Positions 13,028 to 21,048 of a stretch of DNA of 22,186 nt are shown piece after piece; position 1 is the stretch's first letter, and each line of letters begins with the position of its first letter. The DNA lies in IMG/VR virus record IMGVR_UViG_3300020200_000206, positions 1-22,186 of that record. One strand, given 5' to 3'. The position numbers were made by a program, and so were the translations under genes. The notes below the pieces were generated by a model that made no database searches, had not been told where the DNA came from, and saw only the letters and a list, made by a program, of their open reading frames with translations. The DNA comes from a virus.

Positions 13028-14222
13028 CTAAAAGATCTTTTATTCCAGTTGAATCGCATGGCCTATAACCAAATCCAGCACATAGATTTTGAGCAACCGT
13101 ATTATCACAATTTGTAATTAATAGAATATGGGACATGCCATTAGCCTTTGCAATTTCATGACACTTTTGTAGTAGCTGCTTGCTTAAACCCTGACCTCTA
13201 TATTCAGGTTCAACTCCCATGCTGTGGAGATAATATGTATTATCATTAGTAAAAGGCCCAGCGTCTCTATTTAAAAAATCAACCAGATCTGGATCAAAAT
13301 CATTTGAATTTGAATTATCCAAATTTATTATTCCAACTACCCCTGCTTCTTTATCGCCATTACTTAGTGCAATCCTAATGCCTGATTCAGAATTAGCATC
13401 TCCTTCAGTTTTAATAACAAATGATGAATGGTTCTCAGAGAGGTGACCATCCGAAACCTCTTCCTGAATAAAATCTAGAAAATACTTTTCAGCATTTTTT
13501 ACAAATTCACGGTGTTGTCTTTGAATAGCTCTAAGATCCTCCTCAATTTGTATAAGATTTCTAATTTCTGCATCTAACCACTCGGTTACGCTCCTTAACT
13601 TATTAACAATGACAGTAACAGATTCTTCGTCTTCAACTAAACCTAAATCAGAAAGTCGCTGCCACTCTGGATTATCAATTGCTTTGCCAATCTCCGCCAA
13701 GTCTTCTTCATCAAATTCTTCTCTAGTGTCTAAATAATCCTGAATCTCTTCTTCTGCTTTTTCTAATAATTGGTCCGCGCCATTGTCTGGATAGATATGA
13801 ATCCAGCCGCCGCTGTTTCCACCCCATGAAATATTATCAACCCAGCGATAAGACTCTTTAATATCCTCTTCAAACATTTCGGCTTGATCTTGTAACCATC
13901 TATACCAAATATCACTAAGTCTCTCATCATCAAGGCCAACACCGGTTAAAGCTTTTACTTTTTCGACTGATGGCCAAACGTGAACTTTTACATTTAGTGC
14001 AAAGTAGTCTCCGTTATATCTACCGTAACTTTGACCTCTATTTAAATTCCAATTATCTGAAAATGTTGAATCGACTTGGCGCTCAAGCGCGTCCAATGCG
14101 TCCAATACCCTTTTTTCGAGGTTAAATGATGACATCTTACCTGAATAAAAGGCAGTTAGAGAATTATTATTCTGCTTTGGATAGTCTCTACTAAAATTTT
14201 CAAATAATTTAATATGCTTCAT
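13011..14222 (-). CDS. GNAT N-acetyltransferase domain protein with capsid-tag-like N-terminus, 403 aa
   Basis: The C-terminal 140 residues form a GNAT fold: a strand YYLHSMGVEPEYRGQGLSKQLL (331-351) holds motif A with Arg342-Gly-Gln-Gly-Leu-Ser, followed by HILLITNCDNTVAQNLCAGFGY (365-386). GNAT enzymes move an acyl group from coenzyme A to an amine; the substrate is unknown. Residues 30-270 are a long acidic, helical region without known domain. I chose ATG at 14222, giving MKHIKLFENFSRDY, which resembles the other capsid-tag-like N-termini here; a TTG at 14240 would add six residues. Upstream genes are unknown, and the 3' end overlaps the UvsW gene tail to tail. A virion-delivered acetyltransferase is a guess; a virion or host-modifying enzyme is also possible. 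Confidence 0.8.
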   Translation of the reverse strand: MKHIKLFENFSRDYPKQNNNSLTAFYSGKMSSFNLEKRVLDALDALERQVDSTFSDNWNLNRGQSYGRYNGDYFALNVKVHVWPSVEKVKALTGVGLDDERLSDIWYRWLQDQAEMFEEDIKESYRWVDNISWGGNSGGWIHIYPDNGADQLLEKAEEEIQDYLDTREEFDEEDLAEIGKAIDNPEWQRLSDLGLVEDEESVTVIVNKLRSVTEWLDAEIRNLIQIEEDLRAIQRQHREFVKNAEKYFLDFIQEEVSDGHLSENHSSFVIKTEGDANSESGIRIALSNGDKEAGVVGIINLDNSNSNDFDPDLVDFLNRDAGPFTNDNTYYLHSMGVEPEYRGQGLSKQLLQKCHEIAKANGMSHILLITNCDNTVAQNLCAGFGYRPCDSTGIKDLLVKNLA

Positions 14223-14271
14223 TAGTTCTTGATTTAGCAATTAATCACATCTGTAATACCTACAGTAATTA

Positions 14272-14469
14272 TTATGATCCGGGCTGTGCTTTTGCATTTA
14301 GTTTAGATAACAATATGCTATCTGCTTGGGGCCTCTGTTGAATCTTGGCAGCAATCTCTGTCACCCTATCTCTGATTTCACAAATTTTTTGATAATTTTG
14401 CTTATTTAATTGAGGAGATCGCTTATTAACCGAAGCACTTTGCCTTGACAATTTGTCGATTTGAGACAT
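14272..14469 (-). CDS. Small basic hypothetical protein, 65 aa
   Basis: The function is unknown. I chose ATG at 14469 (MSQIDKLSRQSAS), one base after the stop of the upstream gene (TAA-A-ATG), instead of an earlier in-frame start that overlaps that gene by 23 bases. The product is basic and hydrophilic with a helical stretch QNYQKICEIRDRVTEIAAKI (about 30-49). There is no domain, membrane segment or Cys cluster. It lies between the 204-residue gene and the acetyltransferase gene, probably on one transcript. Confidence 0.6.
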   Translation of the reverse strand: MSQIDKLSRQSASVNKRSPQLNKQNYQKICEIRDRVTEIAAKIQQRPQADSILLSKLNAKAQPGS

Positions 14470-14470
14470 T

Positions 14471-15085
14471 TTATATCGATATTTTTGCAGCAATGATTAA
14501 TCCAAGGACAAGCTTGCAATAAATCATCTGGAAATCGTAATATGTCATAATAATGTCGTACTGTTTTTTATCCATTTTTATTACATTTGCTCCCAAGGAC
14601 AACTTGTTAATATTATTTATCAACTGAACCGTCTCTTTGAGTTGCGTGATGCCTATTAGGCGCGTTAAAATGTCATTAAATGTACTATAATTTAAGGTTG
14701 CGCGGTCGTCAGCGATCTTTTTGAGCCAGTGTTCAACAACAAGGACAGCATCCCGTTTTTTAATAATGTCACCTGAGTTCAGGCCTTCACTAATGATATG
14801 AGCAATATCGTCCAATTGGCTAATTGTCTCTGCTCTGGAGCTTAACCAGGCAAGCTCTCTGTCAAAAACTGAAATTGCAGTCCGCTGTTTGTCCCGAGTG
14901 TAGATAAAATTAATAATAAACGGATTTGTGACAGAAGTCGGCACCGTAATGTACTCCCCATCCTCAACTTGGGGGCTTTTTACCTCCTCGGCTTCAATGT
15001 GAAAGTCCTGGAAAGGAAAATTTCTTAAAAATGGATAATTTGAGTAAACTTTTGATAAGGTTCGGTCTTGGGCCACCACTTGCAT
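14471..15085 (-). CDS. Hypothetical phage protein, 204 aa
   Basis: I do not recognise the family. Residues 1-70 have several aromatic clusters (YPFLRNFPFQDF) and a beta-type segment NPFIINFIYTR; the rest is helical, and it ends in a hydrophobic stretch IYCKLVLGLIIAAKISI (about 188-204) that could be a C-terminal membrane anchor or a buried helix. No catalytic motif is seen. It is the first gene of the minus-strand block 15085-13011, divergent from the DNA polymerase gene, with an ATAAATA motif 13 bases before its ATG. I see no resemblance to the T4 helicase loader gp59. Confidence 0.65.
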   Translation of the reverse strand: MQVVAQDRTLSKVYSNYPFLRNFPFQDFHIEAEEVKSPQVEDGEYITVPTSVTNPFIINFIYTRDKQRTAISVFDRELAWLSSRAETISQLDDIAHIISEGLNSGDIIKKRDAVLVVEHWLKKIADDRATLNYSTFNDILTRLIGITQLKETVQLINNINKLSLGANVIKMDKKQYDIIMTYYDFQMIYCKLVLGLIIAAKISI

Positions 15086-15098
15086 TGCTAATTTTTAT

Positions 15099-15105
15099 TA
15101 TTTAT
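15099..15105 (-). promoter_or_regulatory. Putative late-promoter motif (ATAAATA)
   Basis: The minus strand reads TAATAAATAATAA, 13 bases before the ATG at 15085. It matches the ATAAATA core found ahead of other minus-strand genes, though at a shorter distance. Next to it lies the TATTATACTA motif, so the gap may hold both promoter classes. Confidence 0.35.
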
Positions 15106-15118
15106 TAGTATTATACTA
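15106..15118. promoter_or_regulatory. Palindromic promoter/operator candidate TAGTATTATACTA
   Basis: This 13-base odd palindrome sits in the 75-base divergent gap between the 204-residue gene and the polymerase gene. It includes the 10-mer TATTATACTA also found at 10488-10497. Read on plus it gives TATACT, on minus TATAAT, so it could serve as a bidirectional -10 or as an operator. No clear -35 on either side. Confidence 0.4.
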
Positions 15119-15160
15119 TTACCGTAAACCAAGAACAGCTAGCAAGTAAAACACTTATGT

Positions 15161-16591
15161 ATGCAAACTAAACAACAGCTCGACAAAGAAATCAAGCGGC
15201 TTAATCTTGAACAAAATGCACTCAAAATCTTGATTAATTCGTTTTACGGTGCGTTTGGTAACAAATATTTCTATTTTCACGATACAGATATTGCTCAATC
15301 AATCACACTACAAGGCCAAGACCTAATTAAATTTTCAATTAAGGCAATAAATCACTATTTTAGAGAAAAGTGGCACATTGACACTGAACTTCATGAAAAA
15401 TTGGGTATCTCGCAGCTTAAGATTAATAAAATCGAAGAAGATTCGGCAATTTATACAGATACTGATTCTTGCTATGTGTGTTTTCACCCAGCAATTAAGT
15501 CAATTGAAGGTCTTAATCTAAATGATAACGATGCTCTTAAATTTTGCTTAGCAATTAATCGCGAGCGCCTTAAAGACTACTTCAAAGCTGCATTTCAAAA
15601 GTATGCGTCTGCATTTAACACCAATAATCGCCAAGATTTTGAACTAGAAAATTTATCAAGGGCTGCAATTTGGTGTGCTAAGAAAAAGTATGTACTTAAG
15701 GTTAGTTATGAAGATAATCCAGCTGAAGAATTAGCTGAACGTGAAAATCAAGTCGTAAAGGGTCTTGAAAAGGTCCAATCATCTTATCCAATTTGGGCAA
15801 GAAATCACCTTGAAAAATTATATGATTTCTTTTTAGATCGAGGTTATGCGCTAGATCTTGAAGGTGAATTAATTCCAAAACTACAGGTGCTAAGAGCCGA
15901 AATGGAATCCCTTACGCCCGATGATATTAGTTTTTCATTCTCAGTTCGCACCTATGACAAATACGTTAAAAGTGAATCACCTCTTCGTTTAGATAAAGGC
16001 GCTCCGATTTATACAAGAGCGGCCGCTTATCATAATTTCTTATTAAAAGAAACCGGTAATAAAAAATACAATCGAGTAGTAAGCGGTAAGGTTAAATTTT
16101 ACTACGCTACTCAAAACCAGTACGATTTCGATATTTTTGCATTTTCTCCAGGGGTTTATCCTTCAGAATTTGCAATTCCAATGGACAAAGATCAACAATT
16201 CTTTAGGTTAATTTGCGAACCCCTAAACAAGCTGCTTCTTGCAATGGGATTGCCTCAAATTAATCTTCAACTAAGACGTGCAATCGAAGTAGTTAAACAC
16301 AAACCGAAAAAGGGTCAAGCCGCTCAAGATTTTCCAATCCATATTGTTGATTCAGAAACTTTTGAAAATACCCTTGTGCCAGAGTCTCTTCAGGAATTTA
16401 TTGCAAATCCCGAATTAGCTGTGCCGCCTCAATTGATGCCACAATACTTAAATATTGTTTCAAAGTACGGTTTAAATACGGTAGTTGTGCCAGATGCCGA
16501 ACTTGCCAAATATATTGATAAAATCAAGAAAAAGAAAACTTCCAAAGCCGTTGTAGTTGAAGAAGACGAGTTGGAGGAGGTAGAAGATTAA
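15161..16591 (+). CDS. Family B DNA polymerase, C-terminal (polymerase) half of a split gp43, 476 aa
   Basis: The protein begins about 20 residues before motif B: ALKILINSFYGAFGN (21-35), followed by motif C YTDTDS (98-103, two catalytic Asp) and the KKKY element (about 173-176). These are the polymerase palm, fingers and thumb parts of T4 gp43-type replicative enzymes. The 3'-5' exonuclease domain and motif A (SLYPS with the first catalytic Asp) are absent, and the preceding DNA is an oppositely oriented gene, so they must be encoded elsewhere. It is not a recent truncation: the start is clean, in a promoter-like gap. A long acidic C-terminal tail (VVVEEDELEEVED) is present. Three bases separate its stop from the primase start. 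T4 gp43 has about 900 residues. Confidence 0.88.
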   Translation: MQTKQQLDKEIKRLNLEQNALKILINSFYGAFGNKYFYFHDTDIAQSITLQGQDLIKFSIKAINHYFREKWHIDTELHEKLGISQLKINKIEEDSAIYTDTDSCYVCFHPAIKSIEGLNLNDNDALKFCLAINRERLKDYFKAAFQKYASAFNTNNRQDFELENLSRAAIWCAKKKYVLKVSYEDNPAEELAERENQVVKGLEKVQSSYPIWARNHLEKLYDFFLDRGYALDLEGELIPKLQVLRAEMESLTPDDISFSFSVRTYDKYVKSESPLRLDKGAPIYTRAAAYHNFLLKETGNKKYNRVVSGKVKFYYATQNQYDFDIFAFSPGVYPSEFAIPMDKDQQFFRLICEPLNKLLLAMGLPQINLQLRRAIEVVKHKPKKGQAAQDFPIHIVDSETFENTLVPESLQEFIANPELAVPPQLMPQYLNIVSKYGLNTVVVPDAELAKYIDKIKKKKTSKAVVVEEDELEEVED

Positions 16592-16594
16592 TAG

Positions 16595-17701
16595 ATGGAC
16601 ATAAACGAAGTTTCCAAGTTTGTTAAGAGTGTCTTGCTTGCCAGGTTTCCTGGCATCCATGATAAACAGATTATTGAAGAGAGCGAAAACAAATTAAATT
16701 TTGCCTGTCCATTTTGTGGAGACTCCAAAGTTAAGGCATCAAAGAAAAGGGGCCACCTCTATATGGAGACTAATACCTATAAGTGTTTTAACGATGGGTG
16801 CATGGCGTGGATGAGTCTTGGTGAATTTGTTGCAAGTCTAAGTAATCAGTATGGCATTATCTCTTCGTTATTTTTAGAAGAGACCGATCTGGAAGTCAAT
16901 TATAAAAAGACTACAGAAAACCACCTTGTTCGTTTCTTGACGTCTAATCGAAAGGGCATGATTTCAATCACAGATGTGATTAATCGCTTTTCGCTAAAGC
17001 GGCTAGATCAAATTTCAGAAAAATCGGCGGCATTTAGATTTGCCCAAGCTAGAGGTTTAACCAAAGTTAAAAACTTTGGAGACATTATGTATGCTGATGC
17101 AATGGACAACAAGGTTTATATTTTTAACTTTGATCATCGGTCTGGTAAAGTTTTAGGACTTGCAACCAGAAGCCTAGATCCATTTACTGATCGAAAATAT
17201 CTAATCAAGTCCTACAATGAGGTTTCAAAGATTTTTTCAAACAGTGACACCCCTGAAATTATTGACGATGCCAACTATCTAAATAACTATTTTAATATTC
17301 TTAACGTTGATTTTACCCAGCCACTAATGGTAACTGAAGGTCAAATCGACTCGATGTTTTTAAAGAATGGGCTTGCCACTTCAGGAGTTTCCAAAGCAAA
17401 ATCTATCCTAAAGGCAATGGGAGCAGTGGACATTAAAATTATCTTTGATAGGGATAAGGCGGGCAAGGATTCAATGCTAGGTTTTATTAAGGACGGCTAT
17501 TCTGTATTTTTATGGAATGCTCTCATTAATGAATTAAAAAAGAACTATCCAACCCAAATTATCAAGATTTCTAAAATCAAAGATATTAATGATCTTTTTT
17601 TATTTTTAAATACACAAGATCCATCTATTACACTCGATCAATTTCAATCACTAATCGGTAAGTACTTTAGCAGCTCAGTATACGATATCGCCTATCTATA
17701 A
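16595..17701 (+). CDS. DNA primase, gp61-like (DnaG/Toprim type), 368 aa
   Basis: The N-terminus has a zinc-binding motif CPFCGDS...YKCFNDGC (Cys38, Cys41, Cys64, Cys69), and the C-terminal half has a Toprim domain: MVTEGQIDSM with Glu248 and IIFDRDKAGKDS with Asp285 and Asp287. Such primases make RNA primers for lagging-strand synthesis and act with the replicative helicase; T4 gp61 is of similar size (342). The ATG is four bases after the polymerase stop (TAA-TAG-ATG), so the two are co-expressed. A GGAGG in the polymerase end is too far upstream to be sure of. No replicative helicase gene is visible in this window. Confidence 0.92.
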   Translation: MDINEVSKFVKSVLLARFPGIHDKQIIEESENKLNFACPFCGDSKVKASKKRGHLYMETNTYKCFNDGCMAWMSLGEFVASLSNQYGIISSLFLEETDLEVNYKKTTENHLVRFLTSNRKGMISITDVINRFSLKRLDQISEKSAAFRFAQARGLTKVKNFGDIMYADAMDNKVYIFNFDHRSGKVLGLATRSLDPFTDRKYLIKSYNEVSKIFSNSDTPEIIDDANYLNNYFNILNVDFTQPLMVTEGQIDSMFLKNGLATSGVSKAKSILKAMGAVDIKIIFDRDKAGKDSMLGFIKDGYSVFLWNALINELKKNYPTQIIKISKIKDINDLFLFLNTQDPSITLDQFQSLIGKYFSSSVYDIAYL

Positions 17702-17704
17702 ATA
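17697..17704 (+). promoter_or_regulatory. Exact T4 late-promoter sequence TATAAATA
   Basis: The sequence matches the T4 late consensus exactly and overlaps the primase stop codon (CTA-TAA). It lies only five bases before the ATG at 17710, so a transcript starting at the usual distance would begin at or near the ATG (leaderless) or would express the genes after it. It separates replication genes from head genes. Partly forced by the TAA, so chance cannot be excluded. Confidence 0.4.
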
Positions 17705-17709
17705 ATAAC

Positions 17710-18222
17710 ATGATAGGTAAAAACCAAAATCGTAATATCAAATCTTTTCTTAAGCCCAGACTTGGAGGTTTAGTTAAGCAGGGTTATTTTAGACCACAAA
17801 ATCCAGAAAAATATATGGGGAATCCGGGTCAAATTATTTATAGATCAAGCTGGGAATTTAAATTTTTAAAGTGGCTTGACTCTAGTCCATCTGTCGTTAA
17901 ATATTCGTCGGAGCCGATCGGAATTCCATATTACAGTCCTCTAGATAAGAGGGGCCATGTCTACTATATTGACTTCTTTGTTAAAATAGGAAACCCTGAT
18001 GGTAGCGAGGAAAATTGGCTAATTGAGATCAAACCTAATAAGTATGTTGCCCCTCCAACTAAACCAAAGCGGCTGACTGATAAAAAGACTGCAAATTATG
18101 TCTATGCTGCAAAGCAGTTTATTATGAACCAGGCTAAATTTGAAGCAGCCCGTGACTATGCTGCACAAAAAGGGATAAAGTTTGGAATTATTACCGAAAA
18201 CTTCTTATTTAAAAGTTTGTAA
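17710..18222 (+). CDS. Head-completion protein/nuclease, gp4-like, 170 aa
   Basis: A PD-(D/E)XK nuclease core is visible: YRSSWEFKFLKWLD (44-57, Glu49), then SEPIGIPYYSPLD (67-79), HVYYIDFFVKI (83-93, Asp88) and WLIEIKP (103-109, Glu106 and Lys108). This arrangement matches T4 gp4 (head completion, also called gp50/65), which is needed to finish filled heads so tails can join. The N-terminus is basic (KNQNRNIKSFLKPR). The ATG follows the primase stop by eight bases, and the portal gene lies two genes downstream, so the context is head assembly. Confidence 0.85.
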   Translation: MIGKNQNRNIKSFLKPRLGGLVKQGYFRPQNPEKYMGNPGQIIYRSSWEFKFLKWLDSSPSVVKYSSEPIGIPYYSPLDKRGHVYYIDFFVKIGNPDGSEENWLIEIKPNKYVAPPTKPKRLTDKKTANYVYAAKQFIMNQAKFEAARDYAAQKGIKFGIITENFLFKSL

Positions 18223-18231
18223 AATATAGAG

Positions 18232-18897
18232 ATGATCAAGCCAACATTTAACGATCAAATAGATGACTTTACAAATAAAGGCGAAAGACTGGAAGATCCA
18301 TTTTTTGGAGATCTTGCCCCTTTACCCGAATCCATTTTTATACCAGGGCACGTCTACACCTTTTTTTCTCAACCAGTAGATGATTCGCTTATTCCAACTC
18401 CAGATCAATATGGAGACCCCAAAGAACTTGCAAAATACCCAATTAAAAGACCCTATTACGACCAGCGGCCTATCGGCATCTGCTTAGCTAATGAGATAGA
18501 TGGCGTAGTTATATTAAATCTTAAAATAATGTCGATCGGGGCTACCCAGATCATCCTGAACATACTTTGGCAGGCATTTAATAATATCATAAGTAAATCA
18601 TATAATGATAAAGGGGAGTTTATTGGAGATACCAGAAGACTGTATGAGCTTCCGGAATATGCTCCTTTAATAGGATTTAATGCAAATCCATTTGCCCTGG
18701 TTGAATTTTTTCAAAACGCGAGCGGAGACCGATTTAACATCCGTTATGCAGTAAATAAATATCAAAAAGCGACTATTATAAATCCAAAGCTTATTCCATT
18801 TCATCTGGTGCCCAGGGTAGCTCAAACAAATATCTTTGACGGCATCCAGACCAGATCCTTAAGCATGGATTCAGTAATATCACAATTTAACGCATAA
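18232..18897 (+). CDS. Virion assembly-type hypothetical protein, 221 aa
   Basis: Residues 30-90 have IPGHVYTFFS and KRPYYDQRPIGICL; I recall the pattern PGxxYxF...YYDxxP from uncharacterised T4-like virion or assembly proteins, but I cannot name a T4 gene with confidence. A hydrophobic central segment (IGATQIILNILWQAFNN, about 102-118) looks like a buried helix. It lies between the gp4-like nuclease and the portal; in T4 the gene after 4 is 53 (baseplate wedge), yet I see no sequence similarity to gp53. It starts nine bases after the previous stop and ends two bases before the portal ATG. Alternatives: DNA-end protector, neck or baseplate protein. Confidence 0.7.
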   Translation: MIKPTFNDQIDDFTNKGERLEDPFFGDLAPLPESIFIPGHVYTFFSQPVDDSLIPTPDQYGDPKELAKYPIKRPYYDQRPIGICLANEIDGVVILNLKIMSIGATQIILNILWQAFNNIISKSYNDKGEFIGDTRRLYELPEYAPLIGFNANPFALVEFFQNASGDRFNIRYAVNKYQKATIINPKLIPFHLVPRVAQTNIFDGIQTRSLSMDSVISQFNA

Positions 18898-18899
18898 CT

Positions 18900-20606
18900 A
18901 TGGCAGGATTTCTAGACAATATCGGCTTAGGCGGACTTAAATCAAGACTATCTGATTTAAGCAGAGTCGGTATGAAGTACGAAGATCTTTTAATTAAGAA
19001 TTCACAATCGATAGGTTTTATTGAAAGCCAGCTCATGCAGGCCAGGGGTAATGTACTTGGCGGAACCCAAGATTCTTTGGCCCGTGCAACAATGGCCATT
19101 ACAGATACAACCTCTGCGCTTAGAACCAAAGCAATCGCCTTTTTTCAATTAGACTACGCAACAAAACGTGAAAGGCTTAGAGATCTAGCCTCAAACGGGG
19201 AAATAGAATTTGTAATTGAATCAATAACCGATGATGCAATTGTATTTGACGAGGATAATAGATTTGTCTATCCAAATGACCTTGTCGGAGAAATGCTGTA
19301 TAAAGGCAAAAACAAAGAACAGCGCCTTAAATATCAGGAAAAGGTTATCGATAAGTATAATGAAAACTTTGAAAAGGTTTATAATGCTTGGGGTTTCAAT
19401 GAGGGAATTTCAGCATGGCAGTATTTTTTTCAGTGGTTAATTGAAGGCCACCTCGCCTTTGAAATTTTATATGATGATCTACAAAATCCAAGAGAAATTA
19501 TTGGATTTAAAGAGATCGATCCTTCTACCCTCTATCCACAAATTAAAAAAGATGCAGTCGGTAAAATCGTTTTAGAGTGGGCCCAAAAGGTTGCCGGCGA
19601 CTCTAGAATAAGAACCCTAACCGATTCTCAAGTTATCTACTTATCATATTCAAATCATTTTAGAACAAAACGTATTTCATTTGTTGAAAGAATGGTTAGA
19701 TCATTTAACTTAATGCGTGTAATCGAACACTCTAAAGTTATTTGGCATACGATGAATGCCCCCATTCGGTTAACAACTAAGGTTCCAATTGGAAGTAAGT
19801 CCCTAAATAAAGCAAAGGAGGACGTTAGAGAATTTGCAAATCAATTAAAGGAGGATATTTTCTTTGATACAAATACTGGAGAAATTCAAGTAGACGGTCG
19901 ACCCAATCTTCTCTTCTATAAGAATTACATTCTCCCAATTAATGACCAAAACCAATCAATTGACATTGCTCCTCTTGAATATGCTGGGCCAAATATGTCA
20001 GGTTCCGAACTTCTTAATTATTTTAAAGATAAACTAAAGATGGACTCTAAGATTCCATATTCAAGATGGGATTCTGCAAATGGTGCCGGTCAATATACAA
20101 TGAATGCTGAAGGTATCCGTCGTGAAGAAATTCGTTATAATAAATTTGTAACACGTCTTCGCTCAGCCTTTAAAGAATTATTAACCAAGCCAATATACCT
20201 TCAAATGTGTCTTGATTTTAAAGACCTAAAAGACGATTACCGATTTAAAAATGCAATTGGTGTTAACTGGCATGATGATAACGTGTTTGAAGAAATCAAA
20301 CAACAGGATCTTCTGAATAAGCGCCTTGCTACTCTTAATGCCCTTAAAGGGGTTGTTGATGATGAGGGTAAACCTTACTTCTCAACCGAGTACTTGGTTA
20401 AAGAATATCTTCGTATAAGTGATGAGGATCTTCAAAAGAATAAAGACTATATGAATCAGGCGCCTTCTGCTGAGGGTGAAGCTGTGGAGGCTGCAGCAGG
20501 TGGCGCGGCCGTTGAGCCCGGTACTGCACCAGAAGGAGGAGCAGGAGCTGAGGCAGCGGCAGGTAAAGAAACTGCAACTGAACTTGGCGCACCCGGAGCA
20601 CTTTAA
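18900..20606 (+). CDS. Portal protein, gp20-like, 568 aa
   Basis: The portal (T4 gp20, 524 residues) forms the dodecameric ring at the unique vertex through which DNA is packaged and to which the neck attaches. Sequence signs are IIGFKEIDPSTLYPQI (about 199-214), a region with SKVIWHTMNAPIRL, the long stem-like helical part, and the PYSRWDSANGAGQYTMNAEGI region (about 385-405), all in the order of T4-like portals. The last 48 residues (521-568) are an Ala/Gly/Glu-rich low-complexity tail not expected in T4. The gene ends just before a strong terminator. A prohead protease and major capsid gene are not seen next to it. Confidence 0.9.
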   Translation: MAGFLDNIGLGGLKSRLSDLSRVGMKYEDLLIKNSQSIGFIESQLMQARGNVLGGTQDSLARATMAITDTTSALRTKAIAFFQLDYATKRERLRDLASNGEIEFVIESITDDAIVFDEDNRFVYPNDLVGEMLYKGKNKEQRLKYQEKVIDKYNENFEKVYNAWGFNEGISAWQYFFQWLIEGHLAFEILYDDLQNPREIIGFKEIDPSTLYPQIKKDAVGKIVLEWAQKVAGDSRIRTLTDSQVIYLSYSNHFRTKRISFVERMVRSFNLMRVIEHSKVIWHTMNAPIRLTTKVPIGSKSLNKAKEDVREFANQLKEDIFFDTNTGEIQVDGRPNLLFYKNYILPINDQNQSIDIAPLEYAGPNMSGSELLNYFKDKLKMDSKIPYSRWDSANGAGQYTMNAEGIRREEIRYNKFVTRLRSAFKELLTKPIYLQMCLDFKDLKDDYRFKNAIGVNWHDDNVFEEIKQQDLLNKRLATLNALKGVVDDEGKPYFSTEYLVKEYLRISDEDLQKNKDYMNQAPSAEGEAVEAAAGGAAVEPGTAPEGGAGAEAAAGKETATELGAPGAL

Positions 20607-20626
20607 TACTATTTAAACTTCATAAA

Positions 20627-20655
20627 AAAAGCCGCTTTGCGGCTTTTGTTTTTTA
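20627..20655. terminator. Bidirectional intrinsic terminator
   Basis: AAAAGCCGC-TTT-GCGGCTTTT forms a 9-base-pair stem with a three-base loop at 20627-20647, followed by a T-rich run on plus and, on minus, by a T run from the A-tract at 20624-20630. It lies between the convergent portal (+) and gp25-like (-) genes and would stop both transcripts. Confidence 0.92.
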
Positions 20656-20668
20656 TACATATCATTAA

Positions 20669-21046
20669 TTAATCGTATGCTATAACAAAGGTTACAGTTT
20701 TGTCAACTGTTAATACTGCATGAATAGTATCTCTGTGCTGATCAATACTATCCGGTACAATAACTGCAGAAACGTCCCAATCTCTATTCCTGAGTAAAGT
20801 GCAATATTTTTTTAGCTGAAATCTTAAAGATGCTTCCAGAGATTCTAAATCAACTGAATCTGAAAAATTAAATAGGATGCTTTCTTCATCGACTCCATAC
20901 TCTGAAAAGCCTAATACTGAACGATTTGGAGTTAACAGTGTCATTTTAATTTGAGATAGTAGTACTTCAAATTCTTGAGACTCCATAATTGAATCTTGAT
21001 TATATCCAGGGTCATTAATATGTTTTAGGTAAATATCTCTAATCAT
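20669..21046 (-). CDS. gp25-like baseplate wedge protein, 125 aa
   Basis: The middle of the protein reads IKMTLLTPNRSVLGFSEYGVDEESILF, which resembles the GPW/gp25 pattern (IK..LLTT..G.....FG.DL...LF). The family forms the inner baseplate wedge and links to the sheath initiator in contractile tails. The C-terminal half has two beta-type strands (VSAVIVPD, AVLTVDKTVTFVIAYD), as in gp25. I chose ATG at 21046, two bases after the previous stop; an earlier ATG at 21073 would overlap that gene by 25 bases. The size matches T4 gp25 (132). The call rests on pattern recognition and is moderately sure. Confidence 0.65.
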   Translation of the reverse strand: MIRDIYLKHINDPGYNQDSIMESQEFEVLLSQIKMTLLTPNRSVLGFSEYGVDEESILFNFSDSVDLESLEASLRFQLKKYCTLLRNRDWDVSAVIVPDSIDQHRDTIHAVLTVDKTVTFVIAYD

Positions 21047-21048
21047 AA

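Noticed and set aside
15161-15265. Split intein as the cause of the polymerase split
   Set aside because: The N-terminus runs directly into conserved polymerase sequence; no His-Asn plus Cys/Ser/Thr intein end is present.
18232-18897. Baseplate wedge protein gp53
   Set aside because: Position after gp4 fits T4 order, but I see no sequence resemblance to gp53, so the name was not used.
20398-20601. Minus-strand frame rich in Leu/Gln opposite the portal end
   Set aside because: It is the mirror of the Ala/Gly-rich portal tail; composition explains it.
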